Origin: a virus | Strand: one strand, 5' to 3' | Virus record (IMG/VR): IMGVR_UViG_3300027708_001885 | Span: 1 to 64,000 of that record | DNA length: 64,000 bases | Part shown: positions 27,721-36,485 of the stretch, one piece after another | Layout: each line of letters opens with the position of its first letter | Numbering within the stretch: the first letter of the stretch is position 1 | Notes under the pieces: model-generated | Told to the model about the DNA's origin: nothing | Seen by the model: only the letters and a program-made list of their open reading frames with translations | Database searches by the model: none | Position numbers and translations under genes: made by a program

Positions 27721-28734
27721 CTTTCGAGCTTGATCAGCAAGGGCAAAACTCGAAAGATTTTTGCCTTTACTCTCTGCCATAATGTCGAACTGATCTAGAA
27801 AGCTCAGGGCCCATTCATTTACTGCTGTATTCCAGTAGAAATCTGAGTGTGCTCTGAGCTTTTGTTTTTTGTGTCCCAGCGCTATTAATGCTTTAAAATC
27901 TGGCATTACATTGGTATCGTGGCCAGGAAGCCAATCTTCTCTGCTAACAGAATAGTGCATAGTGGGTCGAACATCCCGCCAAGAACCTACAACACGTTGG
28001 GCAAAGATTGATTTAGGATCTAGATATAGACCTTCACGGCACCAAAAATGGTGAACGTCTAACACTATAGGTATAATGTCGGAAAGCTCAAGGCAATCAT
28101 CTAGTCCCCAGGCGTTTTCTTCGTTTTCGATTGTGATACAGTTTCTTGCTTCGGGGCTAAGTCTTTGGTAGGCAGCGCGAATACCTTCGGGACCGGCTCT
28201 ACCCGAGATGTGGACATTGATTTTAAAGTCCTGAAATGATTTACCGTAGCCCATGTACCTGGCCATATCTGCATGATATTCAAACTCCTCTATACTTCGA
28301 TTGACAATGTCGGAATTATCGCTGGCAAGGACAGTAAATTGTCCAGGATGGAAGCTAAGCCGAACATTATTGTCCCTAGCACTGTTGCCAATAGTGATAA
28401 AATTTTTATTGCAATAGTTAACAACATCGCTACGACGCCAAAAATAACTCCAGTCGCGTTGGGTATAAACAGGCAAAATATCACTGCCAAGCCGAACCAT
28501 CCTAAGATTTTCATCAAGACCACCTACACGTTCAACGAGCTTGCGAACAGCTTCGATATTACCTACCATTAGGTCCCATAGCTTTTGTTCTGCAATTTCT
28601 TTGCTCTGTCTATTTAACCATGCGACAGTAGTACTGCTGGTATTATACTGTTTGGCATCATCGTTGGGTTTGATACCATTAACTTGTGCAGGAGTGTCGA
28701 TCCACTTGCAGGCAAATCCGATTTTTTTAGTCAT
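27706..28734 (-). CDS. uvsE: UV damage endonuclease UvsE/UvdE
   Basis: 342 residues, a TIM-barrel UvdE: IGFACKWI at the N-terminus, MVRLGSDILPVY, VRLSFHPGQFTVLAS (metal-binding His), INVHISGRAG, ITIENEENAWGLDD (Glu ligands), PIVLDVHHFWC and MHYSVSR. UvdE nicks 5' of cyclobutane dimers and 6-4 photoproducts, starting excision repair. Its presence suits a virus of sunlit water (inference). Confidence 0.93.
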   Translation of the reverse strand: MTKKIGFACKWIDTPAQVNGIKPNDDAKQYNTSSTTVAWLNRQSKEIAEQKLWDLMVGNIEAVRKLVERVGGLDENLRMVRLGSDILPVYTQRDWSYFWRRSDVVNYCNKNFITIGNSARDNNVRLSFHPGQFTVLASDNSDIVNRSIEEFEYHADMARYMGYGKSFQDFKINVHISGRAGPEGIRAAYQRLSPEARNCITIENEENAWGLDDCLELSDIIPIVLDVHHFWCREGLYLDPKSIFAQRVVGSWRDVRPTMHYSVSREDWLPGHDTNVMPDFKALIALGHKKQKLRAHSDFYWNTAVNEWALSFLDQFDIMAESKGKNLSSFALADQARKLSLL

Positions 28735-28827
28735 AAAATAACACTTAAACAGAATATAATTAAAGCAATGCCTGGATTACCTGTTATAAAGGCAAATATG
28801 GCCAGTATTGTTCCATAGAACATATGA

Positions 28828-29001
28828 TCACTTCCCATCTTGGACTTTCTGGATGCTCCAAGAGCCATCCTTGTTGTCAATCCATTCTAAAGTATCGCCT
28901 TCTACCCAACCCTGTAAGTCGAGTAGTTCTTGAGGCAGAGGTAATACAAGATCACCACTGCCGTCATCGGCTTCTTCGATATTCACAGTCCAGTGTGTCA
29001 T
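28828..29001 (-). CDS. AbrB-like swapped-hairpin protein
   Basis: 57 residues, read directly: MTHWTVNIEEADDGSGDL, then LPLPQELLDLQGWVEGDTLEW and a short tail. The P-x-E-x-L...G-W-x-x-G-D-T-L pattern is typical of AbrB/MazE DNA-binding hairpins. It overlaps the preceding stop (ATGA). It could be a small transcriptional regulator or an orphan antitoxin-type protein; no toxin is seen beside it. Confidence 0.7.
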   Translation of the reverse strand: MTHWTVNIEEADDGSGDLVLPLPQELLDLQGWVEGDTLEWIDNKDGSWSIQKVQDGK

Positions 29002-29174
29002 TGCATTCTAAAGTCGTTGAATTTAATATTAATGTAAACAATGATGGCATCCACGGCCGCCCAAACATAATTTTCCCTGTATAGATTATCGATACAGCTA
29101 AGAGACAACCAACCAACCAAAAACCATGTGATCGCATCTTGATTGCGAACGTACCAATTACGAAATTGACCCAT
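28998..29174 (-). CDS. Small membrane protein
   Basis: 58 residues from ATG 29174 (MGQFRNWYVRNQDAI), chosen because GGAGAG lies just upstream. Hydrophobic segments at about 14-28 and 38-50 suggest one or two membrane helices. It follows a sigma-70 promoter and is coupled to the AbrB-like gene. Function unknown. Confidence 0.6.
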   Translation of the reverse strand: MGQFRNWYVRNQDAITWFLVGWLSLSCIDNLYRENYVWAAVDAIIVYINIKFNDFRMQ

Positions 29175-29196
29175 AATACTCTCCTTGTAAAACACT

Positions 29197-29225
29197 ATTG
29201 TACACGATTTTACGGAAATAGTCAA
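29197..29225 (-). promoter_or_regulatory. Sigma-70 promoter
   Basis: Minus strand TTGACT, 17-nt spacer, TACAAT; about 22 nt before the ATG at 29174. Confidence 0.65.
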
Positions 29226-29368
29226 TCTGACTTTTTATCAGATTGTACAATACCGTATTGTCTGTATAACCAGGCAATAAAATTTTCAATGGGCAAGTTT
29301 GGACCCACTTGATCCGAATACACTTTATATGCGATACTTACTCGCTCTAACCAATCTTTATCTTTCAT
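29222..29368 (-). CDS. Small protein of unknown function
   Basis: 48 residues: MKDKDWLERVSIAYKVYSDQV... ending QYGIVQSDKKSD. It is compact and helical. It fills the only space between its neighbours, and its 3' end overlaps the downstream promoter. No family recognised. Confidence 0.5.
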   Translation of the reverse strand: MKDKDWLERVSIAYKVYSDQVGPNLPIENFIAWLYRQYGIVQSDKKSD

Positions 29369-29369
29369 T

Positions 29370-29531
29370 TTAATTCCAGTGTCGAACAACCCCTGCTATA
29401 ATAAAGCAGTTTGTAATAATATATGATAGCACAATGGCGGTGCGAAAACAAGCAATACGATCAGATTCTCGATCTGTAGTGCCTGCTTTCTCACCTAGTG
29501 CTTTAGCCCAAATGCGCCATAGTTGTTTCAT
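29370..29531 (-). CDS. Small single-TM phage protein
   Basis: 53 residues from ATG 29531: [17 protein letters not shown], an acidic/basic stretch [13 protein letters not shown], then a membrane helix ([18 protein letters not shown]). I recall very similar short membrane proteins in T4-like cyanophages. It overlaps the DfrB-like gene end by 29 nt. Function unknown. Confidence 0.65.
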   Translation of the reverse strand: MKQLWRIWAKALGEKAGTTDRESDRIACFRTAIVLSYIITNCFIIAGVVRHWN

Positions 29532-29706
29532 AGGTGTTCCATAATTCAAGAGCCTTGGCAGGATAAATCTGCACAGATCCCTTTTCAGTAGAACTTTCAA
29601 CTGCATAACCTTCTGGAGTTAATTCAGTTGAGTATGTACCAACAACAGTCCCGTGCCATTGCGACCCGGAAACCTTTTTAACTAAATCACCTAATTTAAA
29701 TTTCAT
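29503..29706 (-). CDS. DfrB/R67-type dihydrofolate reductase-like protein
   Basis: 67 residues. From residue 6 on it reads [20 protein letters not shown], then [20 protein letters not shown] and PAKALEL. This tracks R67/DfrB DHFR almost residue by residue, including the Lys of the V-x-K-K-S-G loop, the W-x-G core, [10 protein letters not shown] and the V-Q-I-Y active-site tetrad. DfrB enzymes are SH3-like homotetramers that reduce dihydrofolate and are naturally insensitive to trimethoprim. Neighbouring queD and distant folE, both pterin enzymes, fit a folate or pterin role. Activity itself is untested here. Confidence 0.85.
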   Translation of the reverse strand: MKFKLGDLVKKVSGSQWHGTVVGTYSTELTPEGYAVESSTEKGSVQIYPAKALELWNTYETTMAHLG

Positions 29707-30209
29707 GCAAATAAATCCTCATTCCATTCACGGTGACCTTCACGGAAAGCCATATTGGCCTGTGTTTCGCGAACCTCTACGCGATAACACCATAAACGAT
29801 TGTGCTCACCTAGCCCCCACATGTCGGGGATATAAACACCATTTACATATTTGTATAGCATGTCTGCCAAACTCTCACATCCTAGTCTAGGCAAGATTGT
29901 AAGTTTAGCCAACTTACGTCGTTCCATTTCTTTATAAAACTCAAGTTCCGGATCATCTTGAGATACCAATGTGGTATGATCAAATTGATCCTCTAGAATT
30001 TTTTTGAGTTCTTTTAGGCCGCCGTAGTCAGCCGCCCAATTGCGGACATCTAGGTCGTTAGTACCAAAGTAAAATTTCATGCTAAATGAATAGCCATGAT
30101 TTAGATTACAGTGACTGTCGGCTCTCCATTGTCTATACGCACATGGAAATGCGTCAATGTATTCTTTAGTTGATGTGTACTTATATTGTACGGGTTGTAG
30201 ATTTGCCAT
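29703..30209 (-). CDS. queD: QueD/PTPS-like 6-carboxytetrahydropterin synthase
   Basis: 168 residues with the PTPS/QueD layout: [15 protein letters not shown] near 34-48 (zinc His and catalytic Cys region), [23 protein letters not shown], and a C-terminal V-E-V-R-E-T. QueD converts dihydroneopterin triphosphate, the GTP cyclohydrolase product, to 6-carboxytetrahydropterin on the way to 7-deazaguanines. FolE is encoded at 40099. QueE, QueC or QueF are not seen in this window. Confidence 0.85.
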   Translation of the reverse strand: MANLQPVQYKYTSTKEYIDAFPCAYRQWRADSHCNLNHGYSFSMKFYFGTNDLDVRNWAADYGGLKELKKILEDQFDHTTLVSQDDPELEFYKEMERRKLAKLTILPRLGCESLADMLYKYVNGVYIPDMWGLGEHNRLWCYRVEVRETQANMAFREGHREWNEDLFA

Positions 30210-30298
30210 CTCTAGTCTCCTTTATTAAGGTAGCAAGTTTGACGACATGCAGAGTATTTTAAGTGGGATGAAAGTCGTAAAGTCCACTGGCATGTTAT

Positions 30299-30931
30299 TT
30301 ATTGCTGTGTGCGATGCTCAACAACTTTATCAGCAAGACCGTATTCCACCGCCTCTGCGGCACTTAGGAATGTATCAAACTTCATCGTGTCAAACATCTC
30401 ATCATAGGTTTTACCTTTGGTATTATGCTTAACATACAACTCTGTTAGACGTTCATTGATACGTTTAGATTCTTCGAAGCTACGTTTAGCATCCTCAAAC
30501 TGCAAATCCTGAACATGAACTGATCCGCTTGTGCCACGTGTGCCTGAACTAACACGATGAATCATCGTGCGTGATTCTGGCAACACATAACGCTTACCTG
30601 GGGCACCTGCCATGGCAAGGAATGAACCCATACTGCAAGCCTGTCCCATGACGTAGGTGCAAACATCTGGTTTAATAAACTGCATAACATCATAGATACT
30701 CAAGCCGGCAGTGACAAGGCCGCCCGGGCTATTGATGTAAAGGTGGATGTCCTTCTCTGAATCAGCACTCTCCAAATGTAGCAACTGTGCAACAATCAGA
30801 TTAGCAGTGTGATCATCAACTCCACCATTAAGAAATACAATGCGCTCGTTGAGCAAGCGGCTAAAAATATCAAAGGCACGTTCGCCTTGACCGGTCTTTT
30901 CGACCACCATTGGTACCAGTTGTGAATACAT
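30299..30931 (-). CDS. clpP: ClpP-like serine protease
   Basis: 210 residues from ATG 30931 ([20 protein letters not shown]). Triad regions are present: Ser in [14 protein letters not shown], His in [11 protein letters not shown], Asp in [35 protein letters not shown] is the oxyanion loop. Most of the Clp N-terminal axial loop ([13 protein letters not shown]) is retained. With the phage ClpA at 11617 it could form a complete degradation machine, or mix with host subunits. Confidence 0.93.
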   Translation of the reverse strand: MYSQLVPMVVEKTGQGERAFDIFSRLLNERIVFLNGGVDDHTANLIVAQLLHLESADSEKDIHLYINSPGGLVTAGLSIYDVMQFIKPDVCTYVMGQACSMGSFLAMAGAPGKRYVLPESRTMIHRVSSGTRGTSGSVHVQDLQFEDAKRSFEESKRINERLTELYVKHNTKGKTYDEMFDTMKFDTFLSAAEAVEYGLADKVVEHRTQQ

Positions 30932-30932
30932 A

Positions 30933-31340
30933 TTAAAAATCATCCTTTATTGTTGTTGTATTTGCGAGTCCCGCAATAATTTGAAATTGTTCCCACGCTC
31001 GCTTTACTGCAGGATTACTATCAATATCGTGTGATGATAGGCTAACCTCCATCCAGTAGTAGTCCATCCGGCGAGGACGAGTTCCAAACTTACGAGGTTG
31101 ATGTAGTTTGCCCTGTTCCCATAGATCAATACTAACTTCTCGGAAACGACTTTCGTCCTCGTCTGGGTAATTCGCCCATTCTGGATTCTGCCAGTGGTAT
31201 CCTTCCCAAATGCCTGCCCATTGTTCGTCATCGCGTGGATCAAAGTCAGTGCGACTAATAACAACTAGAACATCGTTGATATCCACAACACCATCTACGA
31301 TGTCTCGAACACAACGACTATAACTCAAACCTATACGCAT
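30933..31340 (-). CDS. Conserved phage protein of unknown function
   Basis: 135 residues: [39 protein letters not shown] and [12 protein letters not shown]. Trp/Tyr-rich and acidic, like several neighbouring unknowns (31939, 35646, 37947). It ends directly at the ClpP start. No catalytic motif recognised. Confidence 0.62.
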   Translation of the reverse strand: MRIGLSYSRCVRDIVDGVVDINDVLVVISRTDFDPRDDEQWAGIWEGYHWQNPEWANYPDEDESRFREVSIDLWEQGKLHQPRKFGTRPRRMDYYWMEVSLSSHDIDSNPAVKRAWEQFQIIAGLANTTTIKDDF

Positions 31341-31342
31341 AT

Positions 31343-31588
31343 CTATGCCTTATCCTGTTCATATTGTTTAATCATTCGGTACACTGGTTCCATTTTTGCC
31401 TGGAACAATTCAGGTGCTTTTTCTTCGGCCAATTGCATATCATATGTGGTAGGAAAATGTCGAAGGCAATACATTGCTTCTTCTCTAATCAGTTTAGGAA
31501 CACGCGGAGTATGTGCTGGGTTAATCAAATTTAACAACAATTGTCTAGTTCGATTAATTGCACAATACCGTTCGTCAGGGAGTGTCAT
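31343..31588 (-). CDS. BPSL0761-like small helical protein
   Basis: 81 residues from ATG 31588 (MTLPDERYCAINRTRQLLL). The D-E-R...R-x-x-L-L...R-x-E-A-x-x-x-L-R-H-F-P-T pattern matches, as I recall it, the BPSL0761 family of short proteobacterial proteins (named from Burkholderia) of unknown function. It overlaps the preceding gene by 14 nt and hints at host-gene exchange. Confidence 0.62.
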   Translation of the reverse strand: MTLPDERYCAINRTRQLLLNLINPAHTPRVPKLIREEAMYCLRHFPTTYDMQLAEEKAPELFQAKMEPVYRMIKQYEQDKA

Positions 31589-31955
31589 TACGAGCCTTTT
31601 CTCTTTCTTGATGATGGGCTTCACATAATACTTTATGCCAGCCAACTTGACGAGCCTCGCCAGGTTCACCACAGACTTCACATGTGACTTCACTTATGGC
31701 TTCTGCCATATCGACTAGTCCAGAAACATATTCATCACCGCCGTCATAATAGAACCGCAGTGATCCAAACTTTTCCTTGACCTGTGTCACTACTACCTGC
31801 GGAATTTCCTTCTTCCAGTTAAGATGACTTTGGATATTACGGCACAGCATATTGATGATATTGAACCATCCGTTATTGCACTCGACGCCCCAAAAATCTT
31901 CAGGGAACATCTGTGGATATACCTTTTTTAGGTAGTCTTCATTTTCCTGCTTCAT
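31575..31955 (-). CDS. Conserved phage protein with zinc-ribbon-like C-terminus
   Basis: 126 residues. FWGVECNNGWFNIINMLC and KEKFGSLRFYYDGGDEYVSG lead to a C-terminal CEVCGEPGEARQVGWHKVLCEAHH, a C-x2-C...C-x2-H arrangement that may bind zinc. I recall this architecture as common in tailed phages. Function unknown. Confidence 0.68.
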   Translation of the reverse strand: MKQENEDYLKKVYPQMFPEDFWGVECNNGWFNIINMLCRNIQSHLNWKKEIPQVVVTQVKEKFGSLRFYYDGGDEYVSGLVDMAEAISEVTCEVCGEPGEARQVGWHKVLCEAHHQEREKARNDTP

Positions 31956-32451
31956 GTGAGGCTTTCAATCCTGCAACAAAACCTTCATCTGCAAGTTTCT
32001 CACGCAGGATCTTTTCAACAAAATCGTTAAATGTCATATCAGCTTCGTGAGCCATTTTAAAGATAGCCATTAGTTCGTGGTCAGGAAGATCAATTGGAAT
32101 AGTGACACGAGTATCATAATCTTCACCTGCTACAATGGCCAATGCCTTTTGTATGAAGTCGTCATCCACTTCTAGGTCACACCACTCAACCGTGTCCCAC
32201 GCTTCTTTAATCTGATCTACATTCTTGTAGTCGGGGTGAAACAAACGATAGGCTCGTTGGTGTTTGTAATCACACGCTTCGACACAGTAGACTACTTGAG
32301 TTTTTGTATCAAAGATAATTTCCATGCTATAGCCATCTTGATCACCATTCCATGATGATAGTGCATAGGCATTGTCGCTGAACAGGTTATAATCTCCGCC
32401 TTCGGTGATGCGGTAATCAACAAGTTCCATCCATTCTTTAAGTGTTAGCAT
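31939..32451 (-). CDS. Protein of unknown function with ribbon-helix-helix-like tail
   Basis: 170 residues. The first 110 are acidic and aromatic (YNLFSDNAYALSSWNGDQDG). The last 55, TRVTIPIDLPDHELMAIFKMAHEADMTFNDFVEKILREKL, resemble an RHH/Arc-type helix pair. It may be a regulator; not assigned. Overlaps both neighbours. Confidence 0.6.
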   Translation of the reverse strand: MLTLKEWMELVDYRITEGGDYNLFSDNAYALSSWNGDQDGYSMEIIFDTKTQVVYCVEACDYKHQRAYRLFHPDYKNVDQIKEAWDTVEWCDLEVDDDFIQKALAIVAGEDYDTRVTIPIDLPDHELMAIFKMAHEADMTFNDFVEKILREKLADEGFVAGLKASHEAGK

Positions 32452-32905
32452 TTTGTTCCTTGGTTAATTGACAAATTAGTATGAAATGATCATACGCTTT
32501 CTTTACTGCTTCATTAGAGTATAGCATCATTGCTTCATCTTGTAAAGCCTTTATGCCTGCTTCGGCAATTTCTCTGGCACTGGGAAGTTCAATATAATAT
32601 CGATCGTTGCCAAACGCTTTGGCTAGATTTTCCCAGGCCTTACGTTGTTTTTCTGTAATGGGTGTGTTATGTGGTCGCATCTCACTGGCTTTAACTATTG
32701 CTTTACTGATAGCATCTTCTGCCACTCGCCCTGCGGCAATCATTGGAGCATATGCTGGATCAATGTTAAACCGACGACTAGTCCCCCCAGGATAAGACAT
32801 AACGAGGTGACAACCTTTTGTAAAACTGTCGAGGAAGTCATTGTCGTATTCAGCCACCGGAACATATCTACGACCTTTTTTCTCATAGTAGATTTTCTTT
32901 GTCAT
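32438..32905 (-). CDS. Conserved phage protein of unknown function
   Basis: 155 residues: YYEKKGRRYVPVAEYDNDFLDSF, HLVMSYPGG, then a long helical stretch with NTPITEKQRKAWENLAKAFG. Such K-x-R...PITE-x-Q-x-x-A-W blocks occur in many phage unknowns. No function seen. Confidence 0.6.
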   Translation of the reverse strand: MTKKIYYEKKGRRYVPVAEYDNDFLDSFTKGCHLVMSYPGGTSRRFNIDPAYAPMIAAGRVAEDAISKAIVKASEMRPHNTPITEKQRKAWENLAKAFGNDRYYIELPSAREIAEAGIKALQDEAMMLYSNEAVKKAYDHFILICQLTKEQNANT

Positions 32906-33173
32906 TGTTCAATCCGTTATTGCGTTTATCTGAAGGTGTATCAACATCCTGTTCAAAGCGTCGTTCTTTGATTGTTTTTTTTCCAAAAACTTTTTCACTA
33001 GAGCAAAGTAAACATTTGGGATTACCACAGTCCAACGCATGTTGTTTGGCAAACTTGTGAGGCTCCTTGATGGGAACTCCAAAAGTTTTGGCAATCTTGG
33101 TCTGCTTCTTTACAGCATTCTCATCCTTGAGCAATCGCTTGCTCTTTTTAAATTTGTCTTGTTCTGTACTCAT
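32883..33173 (-). CDS. Small Cys-motif phage protein
   Basis: 96 residues; basic N-terminal half, then HALDCGNPKCLLCSSEKVFGKKT, a C-x4-C-x2-C cluster that may bind zinc. I recall homologues with C-G-N-P-K-C in T4-like cyanophages. Function unknown. Confidence 0.65.
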   Translation of the reverse strand: MSTEQDKFKKSKRLLKDENAVKKQTKIAKTFGVPIKEPHKFAKQHALDCGNPKCLLCSSEKVFGKKTIKERRFEQDVDTPSDKRNNGLNNDKENLL

Positions 33174-33388
33174 GCTTCAACTCCGAAATGTTCTTTAATC
33201 TTATTGCCAACCATCCAGCCGTATGTTGTTTCGCCTTCGGCAGTATTATGAGCAACAACAGCACATTCCCGAACAATCAACTCGGCGAACTTTTCAGCAA
33301 AGTCTTTACTATATGGAATAGTCACCGGATAACCATCAGGACTTTGATGTGAAGCCTGTTCAGCAAGTTGTCGAATTCGTTCGTTCAT
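33170..33388 (-). CDS. Small protein of unknown function
   Basis: 72 residues: MNERIRQLAEQASHQSPDGY, FAEKFAELIVRECAVVAHN, ending IKEHFGVEA. The L-I-V-R-E-C segment is often seen in short phage proteins annotated only as hypothetical. Overlaps both neighbours by 4 nt. Confidence 0.62.
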   Translation of the reverse strand: MNERIRQLAEQASHQSPDGYPVTIPYSKDFAEKFAELIVRECAVVAHNTAEGETTYGWMVGNKIKEHFGVEA

Positions 33389-34602
33389 TTGTACACCTTC
33401 AAGATAATTATATCTTCGCTAAATCTTCCGTTCAACACTGTCTCTGTAGTCTTGACACTCTTGGCAAACCAAGTTTCAAAACGCTTCTGCGTATTCTGCT
33501 CTTTGAACTCTTTGACCTGTTCTGGCGGCTTACGCAGAGTCTTTTGCATACTCTTTTCAGTGAAGTTGATAAGGCTACTGTTCTTAACACCTAGACCTTC
33601 ACTGGTCTTGGCAATGTAGTAGCCAATCTTGCGTGTCTTGACATTGAGTACAACAACACCGTGAGCACCAATAATGGTAGCAGGAGGCACTGAAGTCACA
33701 CCCAATTTAGTATCAGTCAACATGAACTTCAGCTTCTTAACAACTTCTTCTGCTGGTTTAACCTTGGCGGCACGAGGCTTTTTCAGCACTTTGGCTTCTG
33801 CGGCAATCTGCTCACATGCTGCCATAATTGCTGTATAGAACTCGATCAGTTTATTGACATTCTTACGGCTATTATGCTTGTAGGCTTCTTTCAATTGCTC
33901 ATCAGCTTTACCACTTGACAACTCAATCAGCTCATCGTAGTTGCGTTGGAAATAACCTTTGATCATGCGTGAGTGAGCAGGCTTAGCACCCTTGCCTTTC
34001 AGCAGGTTGACAACCTTGATGTCTTTGGGATTAAACGATTCTGGATCCATAATCCATGCATCAATTGCGGCGTCCAATTCCTCACTCATACCACCTGCGG
34101 CTTCACGCAGACGATCTTGAATAGTTGGAACATAGGACACTGCGGCCTTGACCACTTTAACTTCTTCTTCAGGTGCCTCATCGTATTCACCGGATGCAAC
34201 AACCTTGGCAATCTCTGCATTGAGCCAAGCCACGGTGCTACGACCATCGTTGAATCCTGGATGCACATCTGGCATACCTTTGATCAAACATGCGGCAATT
34301 GCACCTGTGGTCAATTCGCATCGACCATCACGGGTATCTTTAAATTCTTTGATAGCGTCGCGGCCATAACCATTACGACCCATCCAGTCGATAACTTTGG
34401 GCTTGAGTTCTTTGCCGCTGGATTCCATACGGTAATAACGCATGGCATATTGGAAGTGACGCAGGAACTGCTCGCCTGTCCAAGTTTCTGCACCATCCCA
34501 CTTGGGACTGTGATCGCGTTTGGCATTCTCACGGATACTGACGCTGGTGACTTTTTCTTTTTTAACTTTGGGCTTGATCTTAATGCCTGCTACTGTTGCC
34601 AT
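33385..34602 (-). CDS. Large conserved phage protein of unknown function
   Basis: 405 residues. The N-terminal half has W-D-G-A-E-T-W-T-G-E-Q-F-L-R-H-F and YRMESSGKELKPKVIDW. The middle is highly helical and Lys/Glu-rich, and the C-terminus is beta-rich (AHGVVVLNVKTRKIGYY). No nucleotide-binding or catalytic motif found. It has its own consensus sigma-70 promoter at 34634, implying early expression. Confidence 0.65.
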   Translation of the reverse strand: MATVAGIKIKPKVKKEKVTSVSIRENAKRDHSPKWDGAETWTGEQFLRHFQYAMRYYRMESSGKELKPKVIDWMGRNGYGRDAIKEFKDTRDGRCELTTGAIAACLIKGMPDVHPGFNDGRSTVAWLNAEIAKVVASGEYDEAPEEEVKVVKAAVSYVPTIQDRLREAAGGMSEELDAAIDAWIMDPESFNPKDIKVVNLLKGKGAKPAHSRMIKGYFQRNYDELIELSSGKADEQLKEAYKHNSRKNVNKLIEFYTAIMAACEQIAAEAKVLKKPRAAKVKPAEEVVKKLKFMLTDTKLGVTSVPPATIIGAHGVVVLNVKTRKIGYYIAKTSEGLGVKNSSLINFTEKSMQKTLRKPPEQVKEFKEQNTQKRFETWFAKSVKTTETVLNGRFSEDIIILKVYK

Positions 34603-34633
34603 TTTGCACTCCTATTTGCTAGTGTATGTATCA

Positions 34634-34662
34634 ATTATACACTGAATTTCACTCTATGTCAA
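34634..34662 (-). promoter_or_regulatory. Sigma-70 promoter
   Basis: Minus strand TTGACA, 17-nt spacer, TATAAT, upstream of the 405-residue gene. Confidence 0.8.
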
Positions 34663-34954
34663 GAGTGGTATTACCAGATTTGTCCAAATATTCGCTATAT
34701 TTTAGCAGAAACATAGTGCGTTTTGGCTCATTGTAGAAGTCCAAATGGATAGTTTTTACGCAAAATTTGGTATTGTAAGTGATATCATTAATGTCCACTT
34801 CTTGTTTAATCCAGTCTTCGTGTGTTCTGCTAGTAAAGCCCAACACCTCCCGCATCTTGTCGCGAATTAATAACACACTGGGAGGATGGGTTCGGGCAAT
34901 CTGGTTATAGATTTTAAGCCATACTCCTTCGGATAGCACTATAGGTTTAGTCAT
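34649..34954 (-). CDS. Protein of unknown function
   Basis: 101 residues, MTKPIVLSEGVWLKIYNQIA..., with PPSVLLIRDKMREVLGFTSR and TIHLDFYNEPKRTMFLLKY. Compact alpha/beta. Its 3' end lies inside the downstream promoter. Overlaps the upstream gene by 8 nt. Confidence 0.6.
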   Translation of the reverse strand: MTKPIVLSEGVWLKIYNQIARTHPPSVLLIRDKMREVLGFTSRTHEDWIKQEVDINDITYNTKFCVKTIHLDFYNEPKRTMFLLKYSEYLDKSGNTTLDIE

Positions 34955-35510
34955 TGCTATCGATCACAATCCAACCTAACTGTTTGAGGTCTTCTCGAAT
35001 TTCATCAGTGACCACACTTTCGCCTACAAATGACTGTCCTTCTTTGTAGTGGGTTTGTTGCTCTAGTGTCCAGCTGTCCCACTCGCCTGGTTCTAATGGA
35101 TCGTTGTTTCGGATGCCACTACAATACCAATCAATGTAATCACCTTCTTCTCGCATGTCAGCAATAATACCGCCAGCATACCTCCAACTGGCACTCCAAC
35201 GCTCATCTTTTAAAATAGGTATAACATCTAACTTTTGGAATTCGTTATTACAGATAGCGGCATATAGATTTTGAGAATAGATGCGACTTTCTCGGACCTT
35301 GGCTAACATCCAATCGGTACTACGGAGATCATACTCCATATTATTCTTCTTCCATTCCGGATCTTCTTCTCTAGACATTTTATCAAAATTGATTTCTTCG
35401 TACATTTTAACTATTTCTGGATCAGGTATTTTGCCTTCTTCCACGGTACGCCTTAGGTAGTTATCTCGTTGAAATGTATTACGTTCAGGGCTTCGACTCA
35501 ATTTGGTCAT
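34947..35510 (-). CDS. Conserved phage protein of unknown function
   Basis: 187 residues from ATG 35510 (MTKLSRSPERNTFQRDNYL). Acidic and Trp-rich, with WRYAGGIIADMREEGDYIDWYCSG and EPGEWDSWTLEQQ. Overlaps the small zinc-ribbon gene upstream by 26 nt. Function unknown. Confidence 0.6.
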   Translation of the reverse strand: MTKLSRSPERNTFQRDNYLRRTVEEGKIPDPEIVKMYEEINFDKMSREEDPEWKKNNMEYDLRSTDWMLAKVRESRIYSQNLYAAICNNEFQKLDVIPILKDERWSASWRYAGGIIADMREEGDYIDWYCSGIRNNDPLEPGEWDSWTLEQQTHYKEGQSFVGESVVTDEIREDLKQLGWIVIDSND

Positions 35511-35655
35511 AGGGTCTTTCTGGTCTATTGACACAGTATTCACAGGTTGGATCATCGCACTTGGACTCTAACCATTTGTTGCAGGTTTTGCAATAGTAGG
35601 AGTCGTACTCTTCCGAATACTTCTCCTCACCATTGCATTGACAGGTTAGGTCCAT
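35485..35655 (-). CDS. Small zinc-ribbon protein
   Basis: 56 residues read directly: MDLTCQCNGEEKYSEEYDSY, then YCKTCNKWLESKCDDPTCEY and C-V-N-R-P. Seven Cys in C-x-C, C-x2-C, C and C-x2-C groups suggest one or two zinc ribbons. It overlaps both neighbours, a common layout for real phage genes. Function unknown. Confidence 0.6.
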   Translation of the reverse strand: MDLTCQCNGEEKYSEEYDSYYCKTCNKWLESKCDDPTCEYCVNRPERPYDQIESKP

Positions 35656-36485
35656 AGTGAATCACGAACTTTGATAAGGCGGATCATCATTTGTTCATCT
35701 TCCTTCTCATAAGCTGCTTCTATCTTCTGAAGTAGCTTGTGAGCCTTGTCGCTGGCCTTTTTAAGTGCAGGAGTCTTATCGCCACTGAAACTTAACTTTC
35801 CACCATTTGCTAATCGACTAGCTTCACAGTATTCAGTCCAGCCGCTAGCATCATATGGATCAGGACGATTACGATATGTAACAGTCCACCATGTGTAAAG
35901 CTCTTTGATCTCTCGAGCACGAAGGGCCTGTCCGGTGGGCTTGTTATAGTTGGGGTCAGTTGGTTCGAGCCAATCGCTGTTAGTCAAAGTCATGGCCCAG
36001 TCAAGATGATCTAAGCCTGCTTGCGGGCAACGCCAGGTTCTCCAGCGGAACCAACCAGTGGCCCAGAACGGAGCCGCATATTTTGCCTTGTCTTCTGCAC
36101 TGCCCCAGGCAATGTGTATCCATGCTGATTCTACTTCAACAAAATCAACCAGCTCATTGAATAGGCAAGGCAAAAAGCGGTTCCCCACGTCGCACCATTG
36201 ACCCGGTTTAATATCCCTGGGATGAGCGGTAAGACTATGAGTGCGACTAACCCAACGGTTGTTAATGTAGTATTTGATATCATAAAGTTTCCTTACAGGC
36301 CAAGTGACAAAGTCTTGGAGGTGGCTAAGACCTTCTTCTGCCAACCAGTAGCGGAAGTTATGTTTCATTTGGGCCGCAGTAGTCCAGTCGTCCCATTCTT
36401 CGGCTGTGCCCGCGCTGAGTTTTTTAGTTCCACGAAGCCAATCGGCCAGTGGTGAACAAGACCAATATCGTGAGTGCTGCGCCAT
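35646..36485 (-). CDS. Trp-rich conserved phage protein of unknown function
   Basis: 279 residues with an unusually high Trp content (about 20), e.g. HSRYWSCSPLADWLRGTKK, ATGWFRWRTWRCPQAGLDHL and YTWWTVTYRNRPDPYD. The C-terminus is a Lys/Glu helix. I recall very similar proteins in various T4-like and jumbo phages, none with a known role. First gene after a perfect sigma-70 promoter, so likely early. Confidence 0.68.
   Translation of the reverse strand: MAQHSRYWSCSPLADWLRGTKKLSAGTAEEWDDWTTAAQMKHNFRYWLAEEGLSHLQDFVTWPVRKLYDIKYYINNRWVSRTHSLTAHPRDIKPGQWCDVGNRFLPCLFNELVDFVEVESAWIHIAWGSAEDKAKYAAPFWATGWFRWRTWRCPQAGLDHLDWAMTLTNSDWLEPTDPNYNKPTGQALRAREIKELYTWWTVTYRNRPDPYDASGWTEYCEASRLANGGKLSFSGDKTPALKKASDKAHKLLQKIEAAYEKEDEQMMIRLIKVRDSLWT

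Noticed and set aside
33973-34716. Plus-strand ORF of 247 codons opposite the 405-residue gene
   Set aside because: Long only because of antisense codon bias; Cys/His/Phe-rich with no recognisable domain, and it spans an intergenic promoter.
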